Below are positions 8,406 to 16,300 of a stretch of 54,902 nucleotides of DNA, piece by piece. Under the pieces are notes generated by a model. It was not told the origin of the DNA. It saw only the letters and a program-made list of their open reading frames with translations, and did no database searches. Every line of letters begins with the position of its first letter. The first letter of the stretch is position 1. The position numbers and the translations under genes were made by a program. This DNA comes from Actinomycetes bacterium (GTDB taxonomy: Bacteria > Actinomycetota > Acidimicrobiia > Acidimicrobiales > SZUA-35): positions 1-54,902 of the forward strand of contig JAJRQY010000121.1 in NCBI GenBank assembly GCA_024280015.1, read 5' to 3'.

Positions 8406-9784
8406 CGTTGATCCAACCTGGCCAAGACGACGGCTGGAATCGTTGTCAGGTCACCGGCACCCAGAGTCATACACAGGTCGCCAGATTTCAGCTCAGCGGT
8501 CAGCATCTCAACCACATCACCCAGCGACTCGATGTACCGGATGTCAGCATTGGGGTGTGCTCCCCCAACATCATCGGCAATCAGCTTGCCGGTCACTCCC
8601 GGCCTCGGTGCCTCACCCGCACTGTAGATACCAGTCACAATAAGCACATCGGCATCAACAAATGAATCGGTGAAGGTCGGCCAGAGATGCTCGGTTCGGC
8701 TGTAGCGATGAGGTTGGAACACCGCAACTAGCCGGTTCGGATTCAGGCTTTTGCCAGCGGCTAACGCAGCTTCGACTTCGGTTGGAAGATGGGCGTAGTC
8801 ATCAACTATCTGGATCCCATTGCTCTCACCGCGGACTTCGAATCGGCGCCCCACACCGCCAAATCCAGAAAGTGCAGTCGCTACCAGGGTTGGGTCAGCC
8901 CCAAGGGAACAGGCCATGGCGAGGGCAGCCGTTGCGTTTCGAGCATTGTGCATGCCTGGTTGGCGCAGCTGCATGCTGAGTGTTACGTCTGGTCCAGCGA
9001 CATCAAATCGGATGCCGTCAGGGGTTGGCAATGGATTGATGATTCGCCAACTCGCAGCCTCCGCCGTCCCATAGGTCACGATGTCATCGCGGCCACGAAT
9101 CAACTCAGCAGATCCGGGATCATCAAGGCACACCACCTTGGGCCCCGTTGCCTCATCCACGAAACGGACAAAGGCGGCTCGCAGTCCGTCGAACCCGCCA
9201 TAGTGTTCCAGGTGATCGGGCTCGACGTTGGTGATGATGATGCCGCTGGACTGCAGCTCGACAAAGGTGCCATCACTTTCGTCAGCTTCCACTACCAGGA
9301 GGTCACCGGTTCCAACGGCGGCTCCGGTGCCGAGATCTCGCAAGTCCCCACCAACGATGAATGCCGGGTCAAGATTGGCGCCCCGCAGGCCAACCGTCAA
9401 CATGGCCGAGGTCGTGGTCTTGCCATGGGTTCCCGCCACGGAGATCGTCTTCCATGACCCCGTGATCGCCGCCAATAGTTGTGCTCGCCGCAGGACAGGG
9501 ATGCCAGCCTTCTCCGCAGCGAGAACTTCAACATTGTTCGCCGGAATGGCAGTTGAAATTGCCACAAGCTCGGCATCACCGATCTGCTCGGCCAGGTGGC
9601 CGACAAAAGTCTTTACACCAGTCTTGCTCAATCGTTCCAAAGGAGCTGAGGTCTGCAAGTCTGATCCAGAAACCTGGTGTCCGGTCCCCACCAGAACCTC
9701 AGCAATGGCACTCATGCCTGCACCGCCCAACCCAACAATATGGATCCGGCGAGGCTCTCGAAGATCAATAAGGCCCTGCTTCAT
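8402..9784 (-). CDS. murC: UDP-N-acetylmuramate--L-alanine ligase MurC
   Basis: A 460-residue Mur ligase adding L-Ala to UDP-MurNAc with ATP. The N-terminal UDP-binding loop is IHIVGLGGAGMSA (residues 14-26). The P-loop is GTHGKTTTS (118-126), with the MurC-specific His. The central domain contains VEADESDGTF and the EPDHLEHYG motif. The C-terminal domain carries VDDYAHLPTEV and VFQPHRYSRTE. The gene overlaps both neighbours (murG and murB) by 4 bp, so translation is probably coupled. Confidence 0.97.
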   Translation of the reverse strand: MKQGLIDLREPRRIHIVGLGGAGMSAIAEVLVGTGHQVSGSDLQTSAPLERLSKTGVKTFVGHLAEQIGDAELVAISTAIPANNVEVLAAEKAGIPVLRRAQLLAAITGSWKTISVAGTHGKTTTSAMLTVGLRGANLDPAFIVGGDLRDLGTGAAVGTGDLLVVEADESDGTFVELQSSGIIITNVEPDHLEHYGGFDGLRAAFVRFVDEATGPKVVCLDDPGSAELIRGRDDIVTYGTAEAASWRIINPLPTPDGIRFDVAGPDVTLSMQLRQPGMHNARNATAALAMACSLGADPTLVATALSGFGGVGRRFEVRGESNGIQIVDDYAHLPTEVEAALAAGKSLNPNRLVAVFQPHRYSRTEHLWPTFTDSFVDADVLIVTGIYSAGEAPRPGVTGKLIADDVGGAHPNADIRYIESLGDVVEMLTAELKSGDLCMTLGAGDLTTIPAVVLARLDQR

Positions 9785-11022
9785 CTTGCTGCCTCCCGCA
9801 AAAGGATCTCGGCCACCGCGCGTGCCGCCCCTGGCCGCCCAACCCGTCGTGCGGCCGCCCTCATTGTCTGAAGAGTTTCGGGTTGGGCAAGAATCAGCTC
9901 CAGCTGTTTCTGCAATTCGTCACCGTCTTGCTGGTTGCCGTCTTGCTGGTTTACGTCGTGCTGGGTGCCGTCTTGCTGGTTGACGTCGTCCAGGTGACTG
10001 GCCAGCTGGCAATCATCGAGTTGGATTGCTCCACCTGCTTCGACCAGTTCGCGCCCGTTGGCCCGCTGATGATCTCGTGGCGCGTTAGGCAGAGGGATCA
10101 GGACTGATGGCAAGCCAGCGACGGCAAGCTCAGCCGCGGTTGATGCTCCACCACGACAAACCGCAATATCCGCGGCGGCAAGCAGCAGGGGCATACGATC
10201 CTCGTACTCAACCATCTGGTAGCACAAGCCGTTCTCGCCCGACCCCGGTAATTGTGACGCAGCTGGCGACACAGCCGATTGGGATGCAAGATCCGACGTT
10301 TCCGGACCGTACTGATCCCAGTCTCGTCGGCCAACGACGTGATAGAGACAGATGTCGGAACGGTCGGCCCAGGAAATGGCTAACCGTGAAACGGCACGAT
10401 TGATGGAACGAGCACCCAACGAACCAGCCCATACCGCGACAATGGTTCGGTCCTGGGGCAGTCCTAGCTCGGTACGAGCGACAGACTTTTCGGTGTTTCG
10501 CACCGCGTCGACGACAGATTGTCGGATGGGATTGCCAGTCAGCTCCCCCCGAGGCAGGTCAGTATCGGGATAAGGCAAGGCACAGACCTTTGCCACACGT
10601 CCGAAGAGTCGGTTCACCGCACTTGCTCGGGCGTTCTGCTCCGAGATCACCAAAGGTATACGAAGTAATGTCGCCGCCAAGGACCCGGCGAAGGCGGCAT
10701 AGCCGCCAAGGCAAAGCACAACATCGGGTTGCTGAGCTCGAACGAGTCGCACCCCTCTGACAACAGCGGTAACCAACCCAATGACCGAACCGACATTCTG
10801 CCGGATTGCCTTGGGTGAGGCCGAGCGAAGGATGCCGCGTCCAGGCAAGAGGTCAATCTGAAAACCAGCCTCGGGGACCAGTGTTCCTTCGTTACCGCGT
10901 TCACCACCCATGAAAGAGATGTCGGTTCGGTCAACTCCAAGCTCTACCAGAGCTTGGGCTACAGCGATCCCCGGATTCGTGTGCCCAGCAGTCCCACCGC
11001 CGGTGATGAGCACCTTGCTCAC
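9781..11022 (-). CDS. murG: UDP-GlcNAc:lipid I GlcNAc transferase MurG
   Basis: A 413-residue GT28 glycosyltransferase that makes lipid II at the inner face of the membrane. The first glycine loop TGGGTAGHTNPGIA is at residues 7-20. VLCLGGYAAFAGSLAA, EQNA, ELTGNPIR and the UDP-GlcNAc-binding VCRGGASTAAELAVAGLPSVLIPLPNA follow. Between the catalytic core and the last helix lies an unusual Gln/Asp/Asn-rich insert near residues 347-371, encoded by 15-bp tandem repeats. It overlaps ftsW and murC by 4 bp each. Confidence 0.96.
   Translation of the reverse strand: MSKVLITGGGTAGHTNPGIAVAQALVELGVDRTDISFMGGERGNEGTLVPEAGFQIDLLPGRGILRSASPKAIRQNVGSVIGLVTAVVRGVRLVRAQQPDVVLCLGGYAAFAGSLAATLLRIPLVISEQNARASAVNRLFGRVAKVCALPYPDTDLPRGELTGNPIRQSVVDAVRNTEKSVARTELGLPQDRTIVAVWAGSLGARSINRAVSRLAISWADRSDICLYHVVGRRDWDQYGPETSDLASQSAVSPAASQLPGSGENGLCYQMVEYEDRMPLLLAAADIAVCRGGASTAAELAVAGLPSVLIPLPNAPRDHQRANGRELVEAGGAIQLDDCQLASHLDDVNQQDGTQHDVNQQDGNQQDGDELQKQLELILAQPETLQTMRAAARRVGRPGAARAVAEILLREAAR
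9925..9984 (-). repeat. Four 15-bp tandem repeats inside murG
   Basis: Units at 9925, 9940, 9955 and 9970 each begin GTC(T/G)TGCTGG on the plus strand. On the coding strand they encode a DVNQQDG-like, Gln-rich insert that is not part of the MurG fold. The period is a multiple of three. Confidence 0.85.
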
Positions 11023-12305
11023 GCTCGTGTCCGACGGGCAACACTGGTGAGTAGACCGGCAGCGCCAAGCACAGCACAGAGACTGGATCCGCCAGCCGAA
11101 ACAAAGGGAAGCGGCTCACCAGTAATCGGGAGTAGTCCGATGGCCATTCCAATATTGAGAAATGCCTGCACGATCAGCCAGCTGGTCAGGCCAGCGGCGA
11201 GCAGCATGCCGAAACGATCTGGCGCCTTCATCGCAGTCCTCATGCCAAGGTAGCCAAGCAAGAGAAACGAGATGATGAGCGCTGCGCTGCCGATCAGTCC
11301 GACTTCTTCGGCAACGATGGCGAAGATGAAGTCTGTGTGGGCATAAGGAAGAAAGCCCCACTTGGCTCGTCCCGCTCCAAGACCAACACCGACCAACCCG
11401 CCAGAGGCAATCCCGACCTGGCTCTGGATCGATTGCAAGCCGATTCCCGTCGGGTCACCCCACGGATCCAGGAATGCGGTGATGCGGAGTCGCCGGTAGG
11501 GCGAGCTAAAGGCAAAGAAGGTTGCGGCCGATCCGGCAAGTACCGTCCATCCGGCCAGGTGATCGAGGCGACCACCAGCAACGAAGAGCATCATCAGCCC
11601 AACGGCCCCAAGGATGACCGGGGTGCCAAGTTTCGGTTGCATCAAGAGAAGGACTGAGACCAAGGCCAACACGGCCATGACTGGGCGAACGGTCAGATCT
11701 GGACGGTCCATCCTCTTGTGACGACGGGTCAGAAGATCGGCGATGAAGATGACAACAGCAAGTTTTGTGAGCTCGGAAGGCTGGAAAACCACGGGACCGA
11801 TACCGAGCCAGCGACTGGACCCATTGATGTTTCGACCGACCCCGGGAATGAGAACCGCCACCATCAGCCCAATGGCAACCACCAGTAGCGGTGTTGCAAT
11901 CTTCTGAAGCCATCGATAGTCCATCCGCCTGGCTGCGACAAATGATGCGGCACCAAGACCGGCCCACATCAGCTGGCGGCGGAATTGAGAAAACGGTGAA
12001 GCGTCGGTGTCATGCAGGCTTGTCACCGACGAAGCCGAAAGCACCATGACGAGACCAAACAGGGTCAAGCCGAGCACCAGCAGGGTCAGCATGAGCGCTA
12101 GGCGCTGTCCCGAGGGGGTGACCTTGAGGGAACCGGCCCGGCGACTCGTCCGTTGCACCCGGGTACTGGATCGCTCCTTGGTCTGACGCTGTGACGAGAC
12201 CGGCCGTCTCGAACCAGTCGTGGTCTTCGCCCTTGTCGCGGTTCTCGACCGTGTCGTGGTTCTCGCCTTGGCTGTCTTGGTTGGTCGTGTTCGTGTCGCG
12301 GTCAT
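11019..12305 (-). CDS. ftsW: SEDS peptidoglycan polymerase FtsW
   Basis: A 428-residue polytopic membrane protein of the SEDS family. The N-terminal ~75 residues are an Arg/Thr/Lys-rich cytoplasmic tail, and about ten hydrophobic helices follow. SEDS features include GVGRNINGSSRWLGIGPVVFQPSE (seen around residues 151-175, with the conserved Asn/Gly/Ser-rich loop), the long periplasmic region with GLVGVGLGAG, FAIVAEEVGLIGS (putative catalytic Glu region) and the C-terminal NIGMAIGLLPITGEPLPFVSAGGSS-type signature. FtsW polymerises lipid II together with FtsI. Its genes on both sides overlap by 4 bp. Confidence 0.95.
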   Translation of the reverse strand: MTATRTRPTKTAKARTTTRSRTATRAKTTTGSRRPVSSQRQTKERSSTRVQRTSRRAGSLKVTPSGQRLALMLTLLVLGLTLFGLVMVLSASSVTSLHDTDASPFSQFRRQLMWAGLGAASFVAARRMDYRWLQKIATPLLVVAIGLMVAVLIPGVGRNINGSSRWLGIGPVVFQPSELTKLAVVIFIADLLTRRHKRMDRPDLTVRPVMAVLALVSVLLLMQPKLGTPVILGAVGLMMLFVAGGRLDHLAGWTVLAGSAATFFAFSSPYRRLRITAFLDPWGDPTGIGLQSIQSQVGIASGGLVGVGLGAGRAKWGFLPYAHTDFIFAIVAEEVGLIGSAALIISFLLLGYLGMRTAMKAPDRFGMLLAAGLTSWLIVQAFLNIGMAIGLLPITGEPLPFVSAGGSSLCAVLGAAGLLTSVARRTRA

Positions 12306-13690
12306 GCCACTAGCCGTTCTGTCGCCCGTCGAACGAAGTCATTGCCTCGTTGTTCGTAATTCTTGTACCAATCAAAAGATGTGCATGCCGGAGAGAGGAT
12401 CACAACATCGCCGGGCCTCGCGGCATCAGCGGCCCGATCAACCGCATCGGCCATGTCCGAAGCAATCTCGACCTTGACGAGATCGTCAAAGACTCCAACC
12501 AGCTCCGGGGCGGAATCGCCCATGGCTATGACCAGCTTCACCGGCGGCACACATGATCGGAGGGAGGAGAGATCCAAACCCTTGTTTCTGCCTCCGGCCA
12601 GCAGGATTACCGAATCGAACCCACTGACAGCAACGACAGTCGCTTGAGGCACCGTTGCCTTTGAGTCGTTGAACCAGCGAACTCCCCCTGCTTCACCGAC
12701 CAGCGCCAGCCGGTGGGGCAAGCCCGAGAAGGATTCCAACATGTCGCAGATGCCCTGCATCGTTGCTCCGGCGGCAAAGGCAGTTGCCGCCGCCGCCGTT
12801 GCATTGTCCAGGTCGTGGGGTTGCTGACGAGGCAATTTCGCTACCTCAACGATTGGCCCGGTTGGACCCATCACCACACCATTGGCAATGTGCCAGTCCG
12901 CCTCGGCGGTGCCAAAGGATTGGATTTGCGGGTGATCAACCCCGGTCACAGAATCAACCGCGGTGCAATCAGTTCCTCGGTCGCTGGAGGGAGCAGCATC
13001 ACTCACAATCGGGTCAGCAATATTGACTACGGCCGTACACATCTGCCCAAGATTGGACCAGATACTGGCCTTGGCCTGGCGATAGCTCTCCAAGGTGGCA
13101 TGAGCATCCAGGTGATCGGGAGAAAAGTTTAGCCAGGTGGCAACGGTCGGTTGAAAGTTCAAGCTGTGGCCAAGACGGAAGGATGAAGCCTCAACGACAA
13201 ACACCTCGATCGATGGGTCATCAATGGCCTGCACCAGGGGAAGGTCAGTATTGCCGACAGCGGCTGCCCGAACTCCGCTGCGTTCCAGAGCATCGGTCAC
13301 CATCATGGTCACCGTGGTTTTTCCGTTGGTCCCGGTAATAGCTACAAGGGGCCGATTGTCCCAGAGTTGCGCCAGGTCAAACTCACTGGCTGTTCGGAGA
13401 CTCGCAAGCCTGGCCGCGGCAAAGACTGGATGGTGATCGGGCACTCCCGGACTCGGCAGCAGGATCGATGCCTGGTTGACAATCTCGACAAGTTCATCTT
13501 GATCCGGGGCAATCACAAGGTCAACGCCAAGATCGGCTGCTACCTCGACCGAAGATGGAGAGGGCCGGTCATCAATAACCGTGACACGATGGTTGCGGGC
13601 CAGCAGGGCGCGCACCACGGCTTGGCCGGTGATACCAAATCCGACAACCAGCGGACCATTCAGGGTGAACCCAACCGTGTCAGTCATCAA
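12302..13690 (-). CDS. murD: UDP-N-acetylmuramoylalanine--D-glutamate ligase MurD
   Basis: A 462-residue Mur ligase adding D-Glu. The N-terminal Rossmann loop is VVGFGITGQAVVRALL. LLPSPGVPDHHPVF marks the uracil site, and the P-loop GTNGKTTVTMM is at residues 120-130. VEASSFRL, LNFSPDHLDAH, GLPHRLALVGEAGGVRWFNDSKATVPQA (the MurD-type FNDSKATN region) and LLAGGRNKGLD follow. The C-terminal DVVILSPACTSFDWYKNYEQRG contains the conserved SPACASFD-type motif. The start is followed by a second ATG one codon later. It lies 6 nt after mraY and overlaps ftsW by 4 bp. Confidence 0.96.
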   Translation of the reverse strand: MMTDTVGFTLNGPLVVGFGITGQAVVRALLARNHRVTVIDDRPSPSSVEVAADLGVDLVIAPDQDELVEIVNQASILLPSPGVPDHHPVFAAARLASLRTASEFDLAQLWDNRPLVAITGTNGKTTVTMMVTDALERSGVRAAAVGNTDLPLVQAIDDPSIEVFVVEASSFRLGHSLNFQPTVATWLNFSPDHLDAHATLESYRQAKASIWSNLGQMCTAVVNIADPIVSDAAPSSDRGTDCTAVDSVTGVDHPQIQSFGTAEADWHIANGVVMGPTGPIVEVAKLPRQQPHDLDNATAAAATAFAAGATMQGICDMLESFSGLPHRLALVGEAGGVRWFNDSKATVPQATVVAVSGFDSVILLAGGRNKGLDLSSLRSCVPPVKLVIAMGDSAPELVGVFDDLVKVEIASDMADAVDRAADAARPGDVVILSPACTSFDWYKNYEQRGNDFVRRATERLVA

Positions 13691-13696
13691 TGGCCC

Positions 13697-14752
13697 TCAT
13701 CCGATAAGATCCACGGTGCGAACCCAGTCGGCATAGAACAAGCCGAGGCCAAGGGCGGTGAGGGCACCACAAATCAGCCAGAAGCGAATGATGACCTTTG
13801 TCTCTTTCCACCCGAGAATCTCGAAGTGGTGGTGAATGGGGGCCATGCGAAAGAGCCGCTTGCCCTTGGTCAACTTGTAGTAACCGACCTGCAACATCAC
13901 CGAGACTGTTTCGGCAACGTAGAGGCCACCAATGATTGGTAGCAGGAGGTGGGTATTGGTGGCGAGCGCCAATCCGGCCAATCCGGCGCCGATGGCCAAC
14001 GAGCCAGTATCGCCCATGAAAATCTCGGCAGGGGCGGCATTGAACCAGAGGAATCCGGTTAGGGCGCCGACCATTGCCAGCGCAACCACGGCCAGGTCCA
14101 GGGCGTGGGGAACGTCATAGATGTCGCGAATTGGATCCTCAGCCTGGCGGAAGATCCAGAAGCCGATCACGGCATAGGCCAAGAAGGAGAATATCCCTGA
14201 CCCAGCGGCGAGGCCATCGAGGCCATCGGCAAGGTTCGTTCCGTTGGTGGTGCCAATAATGATGAGGATCGCCCACAGCATCCAACCAACAAGGCCGATA
14301 CTGATGCCCGGGCTCCCAACTCGAGTGAAGCTGATTTGGTAATGGACCGTGGTGAGGGCAGGCAAGGCAATGGCAAAACCACCAGCAACGAGCAAGAGGC
14401 CAGCAATCTTGGCCTTCTTGTTGAGGCCAAGGTTTCGTTCTCGGCTGACCTTGAGCCAGTCGTCCATGAACCCAACCGCGGCCGCAGCGCAAATGGTTGC
14501 CATCACGATCAGGCCGGCACGGGTGAACGTTCCGCCAGCAATGACGTCAGAAAGCACGTAGCCCGACGCTGCGCCACCAACAATGGCCAAGCCCCCCATT
14601 GTTGGGGTTCCCGCCTTGATGAGGTGGCCTTGGGGTCCGTCTTCTCGGATGGGCTGTCCGATCTTTTGACGAGTCAAAACGTCGATCAAAATTCGAGTCC
14701 CCAGGGCAGTAATACTGAAGGAGAGGGCGGCGGCGAGCAGGAGTCTGATCAT
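13697..14752 (-). CDS. mraY: Phospho-MurNAc-pentapeptide transferase MraY
   Basis: A 351-residue membrane enzyme making lipid I from UDP-MurNAc-pentapeptide and undecaprenyl phosphate. About ten hydrophobic helices are visible. Signatures include AGTPTMGGLA near residue 48, FMDDWLKV (Asp-Asp motif), GTTNGTNLADGLDGLAAG, FMGDTGSLAIG and the HHHFE loop near the C-terminus. It follows murE after a 76-bp gap. murF, which normally lies between these two genes, is absent from that gap. Confidence 0.97.
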   Translation of the reverse strand: MIRLLLAAALSFSITALGTRILIDVLTRQKIGQPIREDGPQGHLIKAGTPTMGGLAIVGGAASGYVLSDVIAGGTFTRAGLIVMATICAAAAVGFMDDWLKVSRERNLGLNKKAKIAGLLLVAGGFAIALPALTTVHYQISFTRVGSPGISIGLVGWMLWAILIIIGTTNGTNLADGLDGLAAGSGIFSFLAYAVIGFWIFRQAEDPIRDIYDVPHALDLAVVALAMVGALTGFLWFNAAPAEIFMGDTGSLAIGAGLAGLALATNTHLLLPIIGGLYVAETVSVMLQVGYYKLTKGKRLFRMAPIHHHFEILGWKETKVIIRFWLICGALTALGLGLFYADWVRTVDLIG

Positions 14753-14828
14753 CGCTGACTACACCGTCCAGCGCTAGACCGTGTTAGGCGGCGTTTCCAG
14801 TTCTCTAGCGGGAGATGAGGCAAGTCCA

Positions 14829-16274
14829 TCATTGTGACGCCTCCAGAAGCTCGAGTGCGATCAATCGGTCATCAAAATCTCGTCGTTCACCGTTGATCTC
14901 TTGATATGTCTCATGCCCCTTGCCTGCGATCAAGACGAAGTCACCATCGTTGGCCAAGTCGATTGCCGCAGAAATTGCTTGAAGACGATCCGACTCAACC
15001 ACGAGAGTGACCCCTGTCGAAGTCTGCAGGCCGCCAACAATCTCCTTGATGATCTGGTCGGGAGACTCACTTCTCGGGTTGTCCGAGGTGACAACAACGA
15101 CGTCGGCGTTCTCTCCTGCGATCTTGCCCATCAGCGGTCGCTTTCCACGATCGCGATCACCCCCGCATCCAAACACAACGATCACACGGTTCGTGCCTGC
15201 AATTTGTCGTGCTGCCCGGAGCGCTGCTCCCAGGGCCTCTGGCTTGTGGGCGTAGTCAACGGCAAGGTGGAAAGAACGCTCACTGGCGATGACCTCAAAT
15301 CGACCTGCCGGAGCGTTGACCGCAGAGAGGGCTTGGGCGATCTGCTGCTGGTCGTGCCCAAGCGCTTCAACCGCGGTGGCAACGGCTAGGGCGTTCATGA
15401 CGTTGTATTCCCCAGCCAGATTCAAGCGGACCGGATGGCCGCGCCACACAAAGGTGCTGGTTGGCCCGTCGATCTTGAGGTCTTCGGCATCTGCGAGCCC
15501 ATAGGTCAAGACGCGAGTATTGGTAGTGCGTGCGATCTGTTGTCCGGCCTCGTCATCTCGGTTGAGGACAGAGACCTTGGTCAGTGCCGTATCAAACAGC
15601 GTGGCCTTGGCTTCAAGGTAGGCCTCCATCGTCAGGTGAAAGTCCAGATGATCATGACCAAGGTTGGTAAAGATCGAGATATCGAAGCGTGTCCCCGCCA
15701 CTCGGCCCATGGTCAGCGCATGAGAAGAGACCTCCATGGCCAAGGCTTGGACGCCGCGTTTCACCATGTCAGCAATGGTGGCTTGCAGCTCGGGAGCTTC
15801 GGGTGTTGTCCGCGCTCCGGTGAGGGTACCGATTGACTCGGTGAGGACTCCAAGCGAACTCAACACAGATTCCAGCAGGTGAACAATGGTTGTCTTTCCG
15901 CTCGTTCCGGTAACCCCGATGGAGATCAGCGAATCTGATGGCCGCCCATAAATCAGATCAGCGAGCGGGCCCAGGGTTGTACGAACGTCAGGTACCAGGA
16001 TCTGCGGAACGCCTTGCTCAACCGGTCCGGCGAGTTGGTGGTCGACTAGTAAAGCAGCGGCGCCGGCTTCGATGGCCTGACGAGCAAAGGCGTGACCGTC
16101 GAAGGACTCGCCCGTAACACAAGCGAACAGGCCGCCACTGGCGACCTGTCGTGAATCGTGAGTGAATGAGGTTAGTTCAACATTGACAGGGTTCGCCTCG
16201 CTTGTTTCTTGCTTCCCTGGCCGAATGGTTCCACCTGTCAACGAGGCGACTTGTTCAATCGTCACAGCCATCAT
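14829..16274 (-). CDS. murE: UDP-MurNAc-tripeptide synthetase MurE (meso-DAP type)
   Basis: A 481-residue Mur ligase adding the third residue of the stem peptide. TSFTHDSRQVASGGLFACV is the N-terminal UDP-binding part. The P-loop GTSGKTT is at 123-129, with MEVSSHAL and FTNLGHDHLDFH in the centre. VDYAHKPEAL and VFGCGGDRDRGKRPLMG lie in the C-terminal half. The substrate signature reads SDNPRSE; DNPR is the meso-diaminopimelate form, so the wall is probably DAP-type. Two consecutive ATG codons begin the gene. It is separated from ftsI by a duplicated 14-bp sequence and has no clear Shine-Dalgarno sequence. Confidence 0.96.
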   Translation of the reverse strand: MMAVTIEQVASLTGGTIRPGKQETSEANPVNVELTSFTHDSRQVASGGLFACVTGESFDGHAFARQAIEAGAAALLVDHQLAGPVEQGVPQILVPDVRTTLGPLADLIYGRPSDSLISIGVTGTSGKTTIVHLLESVLSSLGVLTESIGTLTGARTTPEAPELQATIADMVKRGVQALAMEVSSHALTMGRVAGTRFDISIFTNLGHDHLDFHLTMEAYLEAKATLFDTALTKVSVLNRDDEAGQQIARTTNTRVLTYGLADAEDLKIDGPTSTFVWRGHPVRLNLAGEYNVMNALAVATAVEALGHDQQQIAQALSAVNAPAGRFEVIASERSFHLAVDYAHKPEALGAALRAARQIAGTNRVIVVFGCGGDRDRGKRPLMGKIAGENADVVVVTSDNPRSESPDQIIKEIVGGLQTSTGVTLVVESDRLQAISAAIDLANDGDFVLIAGKGHETYQEINGERRDFDDRLIALELLEASQ

Positions 16275-16300
16275 CTTGTTGCCATCATGTTGTTGCCATC
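16273..16300 (-). repeat. 14-bp near-tandem duplication at the ftsI-murE junction
   Basis: Two units (16273-16286 and 16287-16300) match at 13 of 14 bases; a partial third unit covers the murE start codons. The duplication sits between the ftsI stop and the murE start and generates extra ATG triplets upstream of murE. Confidence 0.7.

Noticed and set aside
9925-9984. Tandem repeats considered as a CRISPR-like array
   Set aside because: Units are contiguous 15-mers without spacers and lie within the murG coding sequence.
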